A DNA stretch of 64,000 bases. It comes from Desulfosporosinus sp049943955. GTDB taxonomy: Bacteria; Bacillota; Desulfitobacteriia; Desulfitobacteriales; Desulfitobacteriaceae. The translations under genes and the position numbers were made by a program. Below the pieces are notes generated by a model. The model was given only the letters and a program-made list of their open reading frames with translations. It did no database searches and had not been told where the DNA came from. The stretch spans positions 87,962 to 151,961 of the forward strand of contig NZ_JBNFTW010000011.1 in assembly GCF_049943955.1 (NCBI RefSeq), read 5' to 3'. Shown in pieces: positions 51,452 through 60,871 of the stretch; within the stretch, counting starts at the first letter, position 1; each line of letters starts with the position of its first letter.

Positions 51452-53449
51452 TTAAAAATTAATATTATACTGCCGCATTTTTCGATAAATCGTATTCCGC
51501 GAAACCCCCATTTCCTTTGCTATTTCACTAATATTGCCTCCATGTTTACTCAAATAAGTCAGGATTTCTCGATACTCATTTTGCGCCTGCATAATTTTTC
51601 TTTTTTCTCGGGCTGTATTTACCTGGCTTTCCCGAGCCTTTAGATCCGGCTCCGCTCTTTGCTGAGATTTTAACATTGCGGGGGGTAAATGTTCCAAGGT
51701 AATGTAATCAGAGTCCACCATACTAATCAATCGTTCAACGACATTCTGTAATTCCCGGACATTTCCCGGCCAAGCATGATGCATTAACACCTCAATAACC
51801 TGCGAATCGACGTTTTTGACCTTCTCCCCGCCCATGACTTTAAGGAAATGGTTGAATAACTCAAGGATATCTTCGGGACGGTGGCGAAGCGGGGGTATCG
51901 TGATTTTGACGACATTAATTCGGTAATAAAGGTCTTTTCTAAAATTTCCTTTCTCGACTTCTTCTTCAAGATTCTTATTCGTTGCACAAATAATTCGGAA
52001 ATCTACCGGAATTAACTTATCGTCACCAATTCGAGAAACTTTTTTATCTTGGAGTACCCGGAGCAGTGCTACCTGCTGCTCCAGCGGCATATCTCCTATT
52101 TCATCCAAAAAGAGAGTCCCCTTAGCAGCAAGTTCGAATTTACCAGGTCTGCCTCCGCGTTTAGCGCCCGTAAATGCTCCGTCGGTATAACCAAATATTT
52201 CACTGGCGATCAACTCTCGAGGAATTGCCCCGCAATTAACCGCAACAAAAGGTCCCTTCCGTCGATTACTCCGGTTATGAATAGCCTGGGCTAAAACCTC
52301 TTTGCCTGTTCCACTTTCACCTTCCAATAAAACGTTAGCCGTACCAACGGCTGCCTGGGATGCTATGTGGATCACCCTTGCCATTTCCCGACTCTTGCCT
52401 ATAACATCCTTAAAATTAAAGATAGCTTGAGCACCGCTAAAGCGGTTTACCAACTTCTGGACTTTTTCCATTGGACGAACAATTATCACAGCACCGGCTA
52501 AAATCCCGTTATCAAGAATCGGTACTCCTGATGACAAGCAATGAATTCGGCCACCTGCAGTATCTACCATAACTTCCAGATCGCTAAATGATTCATGATG
52601 TCTTATAGTTCTTTCAACTCCATGGGCATCCAGGCCAAAAATTTGTTTAATTTCTTTCCCCAGCAACTCCGAAGACGTTCTGCCAAAAATCTGGAGGGCA
52701 ACAGGATTGATTTGCAGAATAACTCCGTTTTCGTTAATGATCATGACTCCATCGGACATCGTTTTGAATATGTCGACCATGCGATTGTTCGCTACCAACA
52801 GTTGCTTGTTTTTCTCCCGCAGCTCCATTTGGTCCATTATAGCCTCGGCAGATGCAACAACCATCCCCAATGTATGCAGGTGCGTCTCGTCCAAGGGACC
52901 TGACATATCCAGAATTCCGATCATTTCTCCTTGCATATCAAAAATAGGACAAGCAGAACAGGTCCATGTTTGATGCTTTAAGCAATAATGTTCGGCGCCT
53001 GAAATTTGAAGAGGCCTTTTTAAAATAACTGCAGTACCGATAGCATTCGTACCTACCGATTCTTCAGTCCAGTCTGCGCCTTTCATGAAATATAACTTTT
53101 CAGCCTTTTCCAGGATATTCTGATCGCCAAGACTTTCCATAATATAGCCTCGTTCATCCGTTAACATGACTATGAACCCTGATCCCTTCACGAACTCATA
53201 AAGTTTTAACATAAAGGGCTTGGCGATATCAATGATATCCTTTCGTTTTGCAAGCAAATCATCGAGTTCTGCCTGGTTTAAGATACGACAGGCTTTTCCA
53301 TCGTAGGGGTTAACACCTTTTTCATAACATCTCTGCCATGATTCCATAATTTCAGGGGCAGCGGCTATTTTCCTTGGTATTCCATCGCTGATAAATTGTT
53401 TCCACGCCATACTTATTTCCGATGAGGAAGATTGAAACTTCGCAATCAT
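51452..53449 (-). CDS. acoR: Sigma-54-dependent activator, AcoR type
   Basis: 665 residues in the order GAF domain (about 60-200), PAS domain (about 225-330, DGVMIINENGVILQINPVAL), AAA+ (about 345-580) and Fis-type helix-turn-helix (NISEIAKEMGVSRNTIYRKM). Walker A GESGTGKE, the GYTDGAFTGAKRGG sigma-54-contact loop, and the Walker B GTLFLDEIG are all present. AcoR proteins activate acetoin catabolism operons. The matching sigma-54 promoter and an inverted repeat lie about 2 kb downstream, upstream of the Lin0512-acoA genes. It is separated from them by a plus-strand PadR cassette. Confidence 0.93.
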   Translation of the reverse strand: MIAKFQSSSSEISMAWKQFISDGIPRKIAAAPEIMESWQRCYEKGVNPYDGKACRILNQAELDDLLAKRKDIIDIAKPFMLKLYEFVKGSGFIVMLTDERGYIMESLGDQNILEKAEKLYFMKGADWTEESVGTNAIGTAVILKRPLQISGAEHYCLKHQTWTCSACPIFDMQGEMIGILDMSGPLDETHLHTLGMVVASAEAIMDQMELREKNKQLLVANNRMVDIFKTMSDGVMIINENGVILQINPVALQIFGRTSSELLGKEIKQIFGLDAHGVERTIRHHESFSDLEVMVDTAGGRIHCLSSGVPILDNGILAGAVIIVRPMEKVQKLVNRFSGAQAIFNFKDVIGKSREMARVIHIASQAAVGTANVLLEGESGTGKEVLAQAIHNRSNRRKGPFVAVNCGAIPRELIASEIFGYTDGAFTGAKRGGRPGKFELAAKGTLFLDEIGDMPLEQQVALLRVLQDKKVSRIGDDKLIPVDFRIICATNKNLEEEVEKGNFRKDLYYRINVVKITIPPLRHRPEDILELFNHFLKVMGGEKVKNVDSQVIEVLMHHAWPGNVRELQNVVERLISMVDSDYITLEHLPPAMLKSQQRAEPDLKARESQVNTAREKRKIMQAQNEYREILTYLSKHGGNISEIAKEMGVSRNTIYRKMRQYNINF

Positions 53450-53837
53450 TGTTCATTTCCCTCCATTATTCAATCGGAATCTGAGTTTTGTATGTACACT
53501 CTCTAAACATGTTATGATGTATATTCTGATCAAATTAGTGAACATGGAACTATGTATTCCTTCTTGAAATACCAAAGGTAAACATTTCGAGGAGATGTTC
53601 ATTGGCATAAAGAAAATCAAAAGGATATCTCTAATACCAATTCCACTTTTAACATATTTTCCCTGCATAAAGTAGTACAAGAATTCCCAACATCAACGTC
53701 CTTCAAAAGCGGACGACTTCAAAAGTGAGGAATAGACCGAACCTTTAGTGAGAGGCGGTCTATTTCTGTTTAACCCATGATTGCAGAAGAAAAATTGGAA
53801 TTTGTTTTTTGATGGATTAGTTATTTCTATCCAATTC
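53450..53837. other. Region between acoR and the rph remnant
   Basis: About 390 bases. It should contain the acoR promoter (minus strand). No gene recognised; the 75-codon minus frame from 53680 lacks a ribosome site. TCCTTCAAAAGCGGACGACT-like repeats near 53698-53725 are short. Confidence 0.4.
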
Positions 53838-55778
53838 AGAATTACGAATGGGAAGGCGGAACTGAAGAGAAGAGAATCGAGAATGGATACCAGAATAAGC
53901 AGACGTTGTCAGACGAACAGATTTTACAACTTGAACAAATGGGCAAAAAAATTGAGGCCCATTTCGGTTGCCCCCAAGACATTGAATGGTGCATTAGTTG
54001 GGGACATTCCTCTGACTCCAAAGGATATCTATCAAATAAGGTGTGTCCCCCTTCATCTGAACAAAACAAATTTTTTATCGTCCAGAGTCGTCCCATTACC
54101 ACCTTATTCCCCCTACCCGATGTGCAAGATGGAAAAAATCATGTGTATATGTCTTTCAGCCATCAACAGATGATGACGGATGCCATGAAACCATTTGGAT
54201 TATCGTTTTTTCAGCTTGGGATTGACGACTTTCCCTTAATTCAAGCCGGTGGAAGGCTGTTCATTGACCTGGCTCACGATTTAGCTACGCCTTCGGGGAA
54301 AAGGATTGTCCTCATGGCTGCGGGTAAAATGGACCCACTCATGCATTCTGCTATCAAGGCCTTAATAAAACGAGAGAACTTTATGAAGTCATTATCGCGA
54401 GGAAAAAAAGCCTTTAGTATGGGTTCCGGGTATTTTTCATGGAATCTTCCTGTTCAGTTTATCAAGATATATAGCAGCAACGATGCTGCGATCGTTCAAA
54501 CACTTATGTCCCAGAATGAGTCATCCATCAGAGATATGCAGCAAAGGATTGCAGACCTGTCCGGGGACGAACTGTTTGCCTTCATTATAGCAGCCCAAAA
54601 GCAATTAAAAAGAGGACATGTATAAGGGCATGGGAGCGGTTTTTGTCGGGGTATATGCAGTAAATTGGATTAATAAGAAAATGGAAAAATGGTTGGGTGA
54701 AAAGAGTGCGGCGGATTCTCTTTCCAAATCGGCAGCTAATAACGTTACTTCTGAAATGGGGCTGGAGCTGTTGGACGTAGCAGACGTTGTCCGTCAATAT
54801 CCGGCGGTGATAGAATATTTCAAACATGCCAGTAATGAGAATTTCTTTGACGACTTAGCCAAGTTCGAAGGTGGCGATGCCGTTGGCAAATCCATACAGG
54901 CGTACCTTGAAAAATATGGTATGCGTTGTTCCGGTGAGATTGACATCACCAGATCCCGCTTTAGCGAAGAGCCCACCGCCCTTATCCCCATGATTCTCAG
55001 CAACATCAATAACTTTGAGCCGGGTGCTCACAAATCTATATTTGAAAATGGTTTACTGGAAGCAAAGCAAAAGGAACTGGACCTCTTAAATCGTTTAGAA
55101 CAACTGCCCGGTGGAAAACAAAAAGCTAAAAAGACAAAAAAGATGATTAGTCGCTTACGCAATTTTGTCGGCTATCGGGAATACCCAAAATATATAATGG
55201 TCGGGTATTACTGGATCATCAAACAGGCTATTATGCAAGAAGCTGTCAAACTCGTGCAAAAGGGTGTTATTCGAAAGAAAGAGGATATCTATTATCTATC
55301 CTTTGAGGAATTCAGAGAGGTCGTTCGTACTAACCAACTGGATTACAGCATTGTAACAAAACGAAAAGAGGAGCATGAAGTCTTCGAGAAGTTGACACCG
55401 CCACGTATAATGACATCCGAGGGCGAGGTTGTATTCGGCGAATATGATACCGGTAACATCCCTGAAGGTGCTTTGGCTGGCATACCTGCTTCATCTGGAA
55501 CTGTTGAAGGGCGGGCACGAGTCATTTTTAAAATGGAAGACGCCAAATTAGAGGAAGGCGATATTTTGGTCACCTCATTTACAGACCCCAGTTGGACACC
55601 AGTCTTTGTATCCATAAAAGGTTTGGTGACAGAAGTAGGCGGAATGATGACACATGGCGCTGTAGTTGCGAGGGAATACGGTCTTCCAACAGTAGTTGGT
55701 GTAGAAAATGCTACCATGATGATTAAGGATGGGCAAAGAATTCGGATTAATGGCACGGAAGGATATGTAGAAATGTAA
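53838..55778 (+). pseudogene. Rifampicin phosphotransferase (Rph), truncated and frameshifted
   Basis: Rph phosphorylates rifamycins using ATP, with ATP-binding, rifampicin-binding and swivelling His domains (about 870 residues). Here the N-terminal ATP-binding domain is lost. The rest starts near GGTEEKRIENGYQNKQTLSD and IEAHFGCPQDIEWC. A 75-base insert with a GGGGACA/TGTCCCC palindrome follows (54000-54050), in frame. An extra A in a run near 54612 breaks the frame; removing it joins QKQLK to EDMYKGMGAVFVGVYAVNWI. The C-terminal part keeps the swivel His in GGMMTHGAVVAREYGLPTVV. Missing the ATP-grasp domain, it cannot work. Confidence 0.85.
54000..54050. repeat. Palindromic insertion inside rph
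   Basis: GGGGACATTCCTCT at the left and AAGGTGTGTCCCC at the right form an inverted repeat. It interrupts the conserved IEWC/FIVQSRPIT junction of Rph with about 25 extra codons and no frameshift. It resembles the GGACAT-type repeat seen at 10307-10431. Confidence 0.6.
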
Positions 55779-55786
55779 ATGCCCAT

Positions 55787-55825
55787 AAATAAATCCAGAG
55801 CGCTTATGACGCCCTGGATTTATTT
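55787..55825. terminator. Bidirectional terminator between convergent genes
   Basis: Perfect 12-bp arms AAATAAATCCAG/CTGGATTTATTT with a 15-base loop, between the rph remnant (plus) and the flavin reductase gene (minus). Confidence 0.85.
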
Positions 55826-55854
55826 TCATCTCGTGTAAGTATGAAAATCTACAA

Positions 55855-56361
55855 TTATTTGTGGCACAAGACTTTTTCAATCTGACCGAGATAAATTCTA
55901 TGGTATGTTGATAAGTCTTTATAGTAGTCTTTAAACAACTGCTGCGAATCAAAATTATCCTTCTTTACATCCGTGTGATAAACTTTTCTGCATACAAAAA
56001 TTGTCTTAGCCTCATCAAAAATAACTGTGTTTTCAAAAGGGATAGGCTTTAGCCCTGACTCAGCCACTTTATCACACTCGTTGCCATGCATTCTGCCACA
56101 GATTTGTAAAGCCGGATGGTGAGGAACGTCAAAAAAAGAAACGGTAAAGTAATCGTTGCTCTCGACAAATTGATAAGAATATCTGTCGGGATGAACATAG
56201 ACCTGGATCATTGGTTTGAGAAAAAGTTTTCCAAACATAACGCCGGTAATTGTCATCATGTTAAATTTATCTTTCGTTCCGGCAGTTAGCAATGCCCAAT
56301 CCTCCACTTTAGTGAAGGGGTTAAAATCAAACTGACCTAAAGGTATTTCCTCAAACTTCAC
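55855..56361 (-). CDS. Flavin reductase-like FMN-binding split-barrel protein
   Basis: 168 residues: LLTAGTKDKFNMMTITGVMF, then FLKPMIQVYVHPDRYSYQFV and FTVSFFDVPHHPALQICGRM form the split barrel of flavin reductase-like proteins in Clostridia. Cysteine-containing KTIFVCRKVYH follows. No signal. Predicted to bind FMN and transfer electrons, partner unknown. Lies 6 bases after the glycosylase gene; likely one operon. Confidence 0.88.
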   Translation of the reverse strand: MKFEEIPLGQFDFNPFTKVEDWALLTAGTKDKFNMMTITGVMFGKLFLKPMIQVYVHPDRYSYQFVESNDYFTVSFFDVPHHPALQICGRMHGNECDKVAESGLKPIPFENTVIFDEAKTIFVCRKVYHTDVKKDNFDSQQLFKDYYKDLSTYHRIYLGQIEKVLCHK

Positions 56362-56367
56362 GAAAAA

Positions 56368-56994
56368 TCACTCCTTTGTCAACGAAATGTTTGATACATA
56401 CTCATTACCTTTTATATAAAATCTCCAAGGATAATCCTTTGCCTCTTCTGAATGCTCCACCCCCACGCGCTTAGTCTCTATTATTCCAAATTCCTCGTTT
56501 TCTACATCCTCGACATATAATTCATCGCTGCACAAATCCGCTCCATTAAGGTTATGATTTATCGCTAACGCCCTGCATAGTTTTCCCGGTCCACTCGTCA
56601 ACCCCTTTATCTGACTCTTTGTCAAGTGGATATATGACTTGCCAAATCTATTTCGAGCCATCAATTCAATTCCTTCCGCCGGCTCCGCAGCCCTTACCAG
56701 AACAGCTTGAGGAATCCCTTTTTCCCTTGTAACGACATTAAAGCAGCAATGTATTCCATAGATGGTAAATATATAAGAAAATCCTGGTTTTCCATACATA
56801 ACTTCTACTCTCGGCGTTCGTTTTCCGCCATAAGAATGAGCTGCCTTATCTTCGAAACCCATATATGCTTCTGTCTCAACAATTTTGGCAGAAATCCTTT
56901 GCCCATCGACCTCATGAATAAGCAGCTTTCCCAAAAGTTCTTTAGCTACGATTATTGAATCACGGTTGTAAAATTCTCTATCAAGCTTTTTCAC
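56368..56994 (-). CDS. 3-methyladenine DNA glycosylase (Mpg/AAG family)
   Basis: 208 residues, the usual length for the bacterial AAG family. Base-excision repair of alkylated purines. Catalytic Glu in IVETEAYMGFEDKAAHSYGG; DNA-contact and active-site regions YGIHCCFNVVTREKGIPQAV, LVRAAEPAEGIELMARNR, and LTSGPGKLCRALAINHNLNG. Minus-strand gene 24 bases after the dehydrogenase stop. Confidence 0.93.
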   Translation of the reverse strand: MKKLDREFYNRDSIIVAKELLGKLLIHEVDGQRISAKIVETEAYMGFEDKAAHSYGGKRTPRVEVMYGKPGFSYIFTIYGIHCCFNVVTREKGIPQAVLVRAAEPAEGIELMARNRFGKSYIHLTKSQIKGLTSGPGKLCRALAINHNLNGADLCSDELYVEDVENEEFGIIETKRVGVEHSEEAKDYPWRFYIKGNEYVSNISLTKE

Positions 56995-57018
56995 TCCGCT
57001 GACCCTCCTTGCAGCCTA

Positions 57019-58134
57019 TTATTTCTTCAGCACGAGCCTACCCGCTGCGTCAGTATCTTTAATGGACTGAATGAATTTTTCTGCCGTAGGATTGCCAGGG
57101 ACATAAGTCCACTCGATGACCGAAACTGCTTTCTTAGCCACGGTCGACAAATCCGCTTCTAACAGACCTATTTCGCCCATCGTTATGGGCAGTCCGATAC
57201 TTCGGTTGAAAGCCATAATCCTATCTCTTTCCTCCAATTGATGATCGTACGTAAGTAAACACAATATACCAAAAGCAACTATCTCGCCGTGAAGATGTTT
57301 TTCACAGGCCGGTATCAACGAGCTGCCATAATAAACGCAGTGAGCAAGAGAGCTGTTATAGTAGTAATTATCTTCGGAATTGGGCTGATTTTGATGGACA
57401 GTGCAATTCGAGACAATACCTGTCAGCATGATGATATCCAAGGCAACTTCTTCGAGTTCAAAAGATACCCTGTTGTTTTTGCAGTCCTCAAGCGCTTTTT
57501 TACCGAGATTAATCAGCGGCGAAGTACAAGTTTTGGCAATTCCCAGTCCCAGCAAGGGAAGATGATGAAGCTTTTTCTCACGGCAAGCAAAGGCTACTTC
57601 ATATTCCTTGGACAAAGCATCTCCTATACCTGCCCAAAACAGATCATAGGGGGATTCGGCAATAATTTTCGTATTGATAAATGTGTGACAGGCCGGCTGC
57701 TTCTGATAATAATATTCTTTAAAAGAGCCGTCCTGGTTGTAAATGACACTCAAGTTTGTGCAGCTGGCACAGTTGGAGGCAAGTGTTGGAAAAGTAAATA
57801 CAGGCTTATCCAACAGGTCTCCCAGTGTCTTGACCGTATCACAGGCTCTGCCTCCGCCAACGGCGAACAACATATCCGCCTGCTGCACTAAAGGACTATG
57901 CTTTAGTTTTTCTATATTTTCCATATTCGAATCTCCGCCATACCACAAAAAATCAAGGATATTAATTTCGGAGCCGGCCGCTCCTTTGAGAATACCATCT
58001 TTGGCCTTTTCCATGGCAATCTTGCCACCGATGACAATTGCCTTTTTACCATAGCTTCTTGTGATAAAGGGAATTTCTTCATAGCAATCCTCACCAACAC
58101 TGTAATTAGGCATATAGATATTTTGCTTTGCCAT
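57019..58134 (-). CDS. Iron-containing alcohol dehydrogenase family (HcxA/glycerol dehydrogenase-like)
   Basis: 371 residues from ATG 58134 behind GGGGAGAAGTAC; a longer frame to 58194 has no ribosome site. NAD-binding FAVGGGRACDTVKTLGDLLD, PTLASNCASCTNLSVIYNQD, and metal ligands in WAGIGDALSKEYE (Asp), LAHCVYYG (His) and KHLHGEIVAFG (His). Closest in style to HcxA/YbdH-like hydroxycarboxylate reductases and glycerol dehydrogenases rather than classical alcohol enzymes. Substrate unassigned. Confidence 0.9.
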   Translation of the reverse strand: MAKQNIYMPNYSVGEDCYEEIPFITRSYGKKAIVIGGKIAMEKAKDGILKGAAGSEINILDFLWYGGDSNMENIEKLKHSPLVQQADMLFAVGGGRACDTVKTLGDLLDKPVFTFPTLASNCASCTNLSVIYNQDGSFKEYYYQKQPACHTFINTKIIAESPYDLFWAGIGDALSKEYEVAFACREKKLHHLPLLGLGIAKTCTSPLINLGKKALEDCKNNRVSFELEEVALDIIMLTGIVSNCTVHQNQPNSEDNYYYNSSLAHCVYYGSSLIPACEKHLHGEIVAFGILCLLTYDHQLEERDRIMAFNRSIGLPITMGEIGLLEADLSTVAKKAVSVIEWTYVPGNPTAEKFIQSIKDTDAAGRLVLKK

Positions 58135-58599
58135 TTGTACTTCTCCCCTATTCTTTTTAATGTTATCTTTAGGTAATATAAAATAGCTATTCATCCATTA
58201 GGACGAATAGCTCGTGGCAACACCAAATTCCGTTTGAAAGAGTTGTTTCCATATCACACATAATATGGACTTTCGTAAATAATACGTTACCATATACATC
58301 AAGCTTCCGTCAGTGCCTACTTGGGTCAGAACCGATATTGATCTGGTTGAAGCCTACTTTTGATCATAGCTTTTATTCATAATAATTTACCGAAATAATA
58401 AGGCTGATTGAATCGTTTGTCAAGGTTTATTAATTCTTTCCCATTTGCGTTTTAACATTTCAAATACGTAAAAAGCAAATCATTACGTATATTTGATCAT
58501 TCGGCGCCTTTGGTATTTTATCCTTTTGCGGCGAGAAGACTCCCATCCTCTATAGGTGGCAAGATGAATCGCCGCCCCCAAATTTTGCCGAACACTAGT
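58135..58599. other. Upstream region of the dehydrogenase operon
   Basis: About 465 bases without a gene. Inverted repeat AGCTATTC/GAATAGCT at 58185-58192 and 58205-58212 may be an operator or leader hairpin for the dehydrogenase gene. Nothing else recognised. Confidence 0.4.
58185..58212. promoter_or_regulatory. Inverted repeat upstream of the dehydrogenase gene
   Basis: Perfect 8-bp arms AGCTATTC/GAATAGCT separated by 12 bases, about 50 bases before the ATG; possible operator. Confidence 0.4.
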
Positions 58600-59665
58600 T
58601 CCTAATCCGTTCTTGCTGTGGTAAAATAAGGATAACAATGACATATGTTTGAGGTGGTGGTTAAGATAATTCGTGTCTTAAAAACTAAATTCCGGACTTC
58701 CCAAATTAATATTGACCGTCTCATTGCCTGCAATCGCACGTCAGCTCAAGTTTGGAATAATTGTCTAAGCTTGGCGAAAGAACATTTTCAACAAACCGGT
58801 CACTGGATTACCCGCGGGACACTACACTTAGCTACAAAAGGTCAATACCCCATTCACAGTCAGTCCATTCAAGGAGTCTTCGAAAAATATCTCAATGCTC
58901 GAGACAATGCCCATAAGGCAAAACTATTAGGATTCACTAAAATACGTTACCCGTACAAACCTAAGAAACATTTTTCAATACCAAGTGGAAAAAAGATGGC
59001 TTTCGGATTGGCAAAAACGGAACGATTGAGTTAAGTCTGGGACTTCTTTGTAAACTGGTGTCTCGAGAATAAGATCAAGGAAGTCGTTGTAGGCAACGTT
59101 GAAGGCATAGAACGACATACCTCACCCCGGAAGAAAAAAAACAAGTACAAACGTACACGAAAGCAAACTCAAAAAATGTCTCAGTGGCATTTTGGACAAA
59201 CCACAACGTACCTACACTATAAATTGGCCGGTGAAGGGATTTATTTCCAAAAGGCTGATGAATCCTATACAACACAAACATGTCCTGTTTGTGGGAGAAG
59301 AAAGAAACCTTCCTCTAGAAATTACAGATGTACATGTGGATACAGAGAACACCGTGATATACACGGAGCAAAGAATATCTTGAGCAACTACAAATATGGA
59401 GAGTTTCAAGAACTATATGTAGAAGAGCTAAAGTATCTACGGATTGCCTAAAGTGAGAAGTAGTAGAAGCCATGAACCTGGCCTGTATGCAGCAAATGCA
59501 TAGAGTTGCCGGCCTTACCGAAATGATGGACTCACGCCTATCGGGTGAGGCATCTCTAACGAGATACCCTTGAGACATGGATTTTGGGCTTGCCGCAAGC
59601 CCCTACCCTACGGCGAAAACAGTGTTTTCGTTCTTAGCGAAGTGTAGGTAGGGGAGGTTCACGGC
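58600..59665 (+). mobile_element. Degenerate IS200/IS605-type element (tnpB only)
   Basis: Plus-strand tnpB remnant followed by a right end with typical subterminal hairpins: GGGCTTGCCGCAAGCCC (about 59587-59603) and a CGAAAACAGTGTTTTCG palindrome (about 59614-59630), then CTACC-type repeats to about 59657. No tnpA. Exact ends are estimates. The tnpB part lacks its middle, so the element can neither move nor cleave. Confidence 0.7.
58645..59451 (+). pseudogene. tnpB: TnpB, internally deleted and frameshifted
   Basis: N-terminal part (LIACNRTSAQVWNNCLSLAK, then NARDNAHKAKLLGFTKIRYP) and C-terminal part (VVGNVEGIERHT; zinc finger CPVCGRRKKPSSRNYRCTCG) are both recognisable. The central region with RuvC-I Asp and RuvC-II Glu is missing; intact TnpB is about 370-420 residues. 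Reading frames change between 59000 and 59180. Confidence 0.8.
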
Positions 59666-59741
59666 CTAGTAAATATATCAACTGCAAAGTTCACGAAAAG
59701 CTTTCATAAATAGCCCCATGAAAATAATCGAGGTGAATAGG

Positions 59742-60614
59742 ATGATCAGATTAATTGTAGACAGCACCTGCGACTTTCCGGACGAAATTATGGAAAAATA
59801 CGATATTCTTATGCTGCCCCTGCATGTGATTCTCAACGGAAACGATTATCGGGATAAGGTGGAAATCACTACCGATGAGGTTTTTCTCGCTATGCGTTCA
59901 GGGGTGTTGCCCAAGACATCCCAAGTCAGCCCCTCGGATGTCTCTCAGATTTTCCAGACGTGCTGTGACCGAGGAGAGGACTTTATTTATCTCGCCTTTT
60001 CTGCAGCACTTTCAGGAACGTATCAGTTAGCAGAAACCGTCTTATCAGAATTTAAATCAAAGTATCGGGATCGGAACATGCAGGTTATTGATTCCAAATC
60101 AGGCTCAGTGGCTATTGGCCTTATCGCATTGCAGGCAGCGAAAATGATTGAAGCCGGGTATGGCTTTGAAGCTATTACCCGGCACATATCTTACTTGACG
60201 GAACACGTAGAGCATGTGTTTACCATCGCTGATATCGGTTGGTTGGTCAAGGGAGGACGAATCACCAAGCTACAAGGTATGCTGGGGTCTCTCTTAGATG
60301 TCAGGCCCATTCTGGAGGTTAAAAATGGCTTATTACACCTCAGTAAAAAGGCCCGCGGGAGTCAAAAGGCGCTTAACATGGTAGCTGATACAATGGTAGA
60401 AAGGATCGAAGGCTTTCCGGAACAGATCATCGGTATTGCTCATTCGGATAATTTGCCGGGTGCAGAAGACCTAAAGAATCTGCTTGCGGAAAAACTTGGC
60501 ACAAAAAACTTTATTATCAGCAAAATCGGGTGTGTACTAGGCAGCCATTTAGGTATTGGCGGACTGGGATTGTTCTTTTTCAATCAGAAACGAGCGCCAT
60601 ATTTTCTTCTGTAA
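59742..60614 (+). CDS. DegV family fatty-acid-binding protein
   Basis: 290 residues from ATG 59742 behind GAGGTGAATAGG; an earlier ATG at 59718 has no ribosome site. DegV/FakB fold: IRLIVDSTCDFPDEIMEKYD, ISTDEVFLA-like TTDEVFLAMRSGVLPKTSQV, PS, then SAALSGTYQLAETVL and DSKSGSVAIGLIALQAAKMI. FakB-type proteins present fatty acids to a FakA kinase; no fakA is nearby. Ser in the TSQ-PS motif and His in IAHSDN contact the carboxylate in relatives. Confidence 0.92.
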   Translation: MIRLIVDSTCDFPDEIMEKYDILMLPLHVILNGNDYRDKVEITTDEVFLAMRSGVLPKTSQVSPSDVSQIFQTCCDRGEDFIYLAFSAALSGTYQLAETVLSEFKSKYRDRNMQVIDSKSGSVAIGLIALQAAKMIEAGYGFEAITRHISYLTEHVEHVFTIADIGWLVKGGRITKLQGMLGSLLDVRPILEVKNGLLHLSKKARGSQKALNMVADTMVERIEGFPEQIIGIAHSDNLPGAEDLKNLLAEKLGTKNFIISKIGCVLGSHLGIGGLGLFFFNQKRAPYFLL

Positions 60615-60617
60615 CTC

Positions 60618-60820
60618 TCAATCTCCAGCCCCTCGGACCACCACTCCATCCCTGAATTTCATGCTAGGAAAACTGCCGCCGGCTATCTCGTTTTCTGGTA
60701 TAACCTCTTCAATTCTCTCGATATCACGTTCACTTAGACTAATATCCAAAGATTGAATTGCATCTTGAAAATGAGACAGCTTGCTAGCACCTACGAGCGG
60801 AATTATATCTTCTGGAGATT
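60618..60820 (-). pseudogene. Aldo/keto reductase C-terminal fragment
   Basis: The minus strand reads EDIIPLVGASKLSHFQDAIQ, then SLDISLSERDIERIEEVIPE and stops at 60618. This matches only the last 65 or so residues of an aldo/keto reductase (normally about 310-330). The 5' part is absent, so it is a remnant. Just downstream of dapA. Confidence 0.75.
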
Positions 60821-60871
60821 CCTATAGTTTAAAAATGCGGGGAGGTTGATCCGCAGGCCCTGTAACCTTCA

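Noticed and set aside
53781..54173. 130-codon plus-strand frame
   Set aside because: It overlaps the rph remnant in another frame, whose protein matches are convincing.
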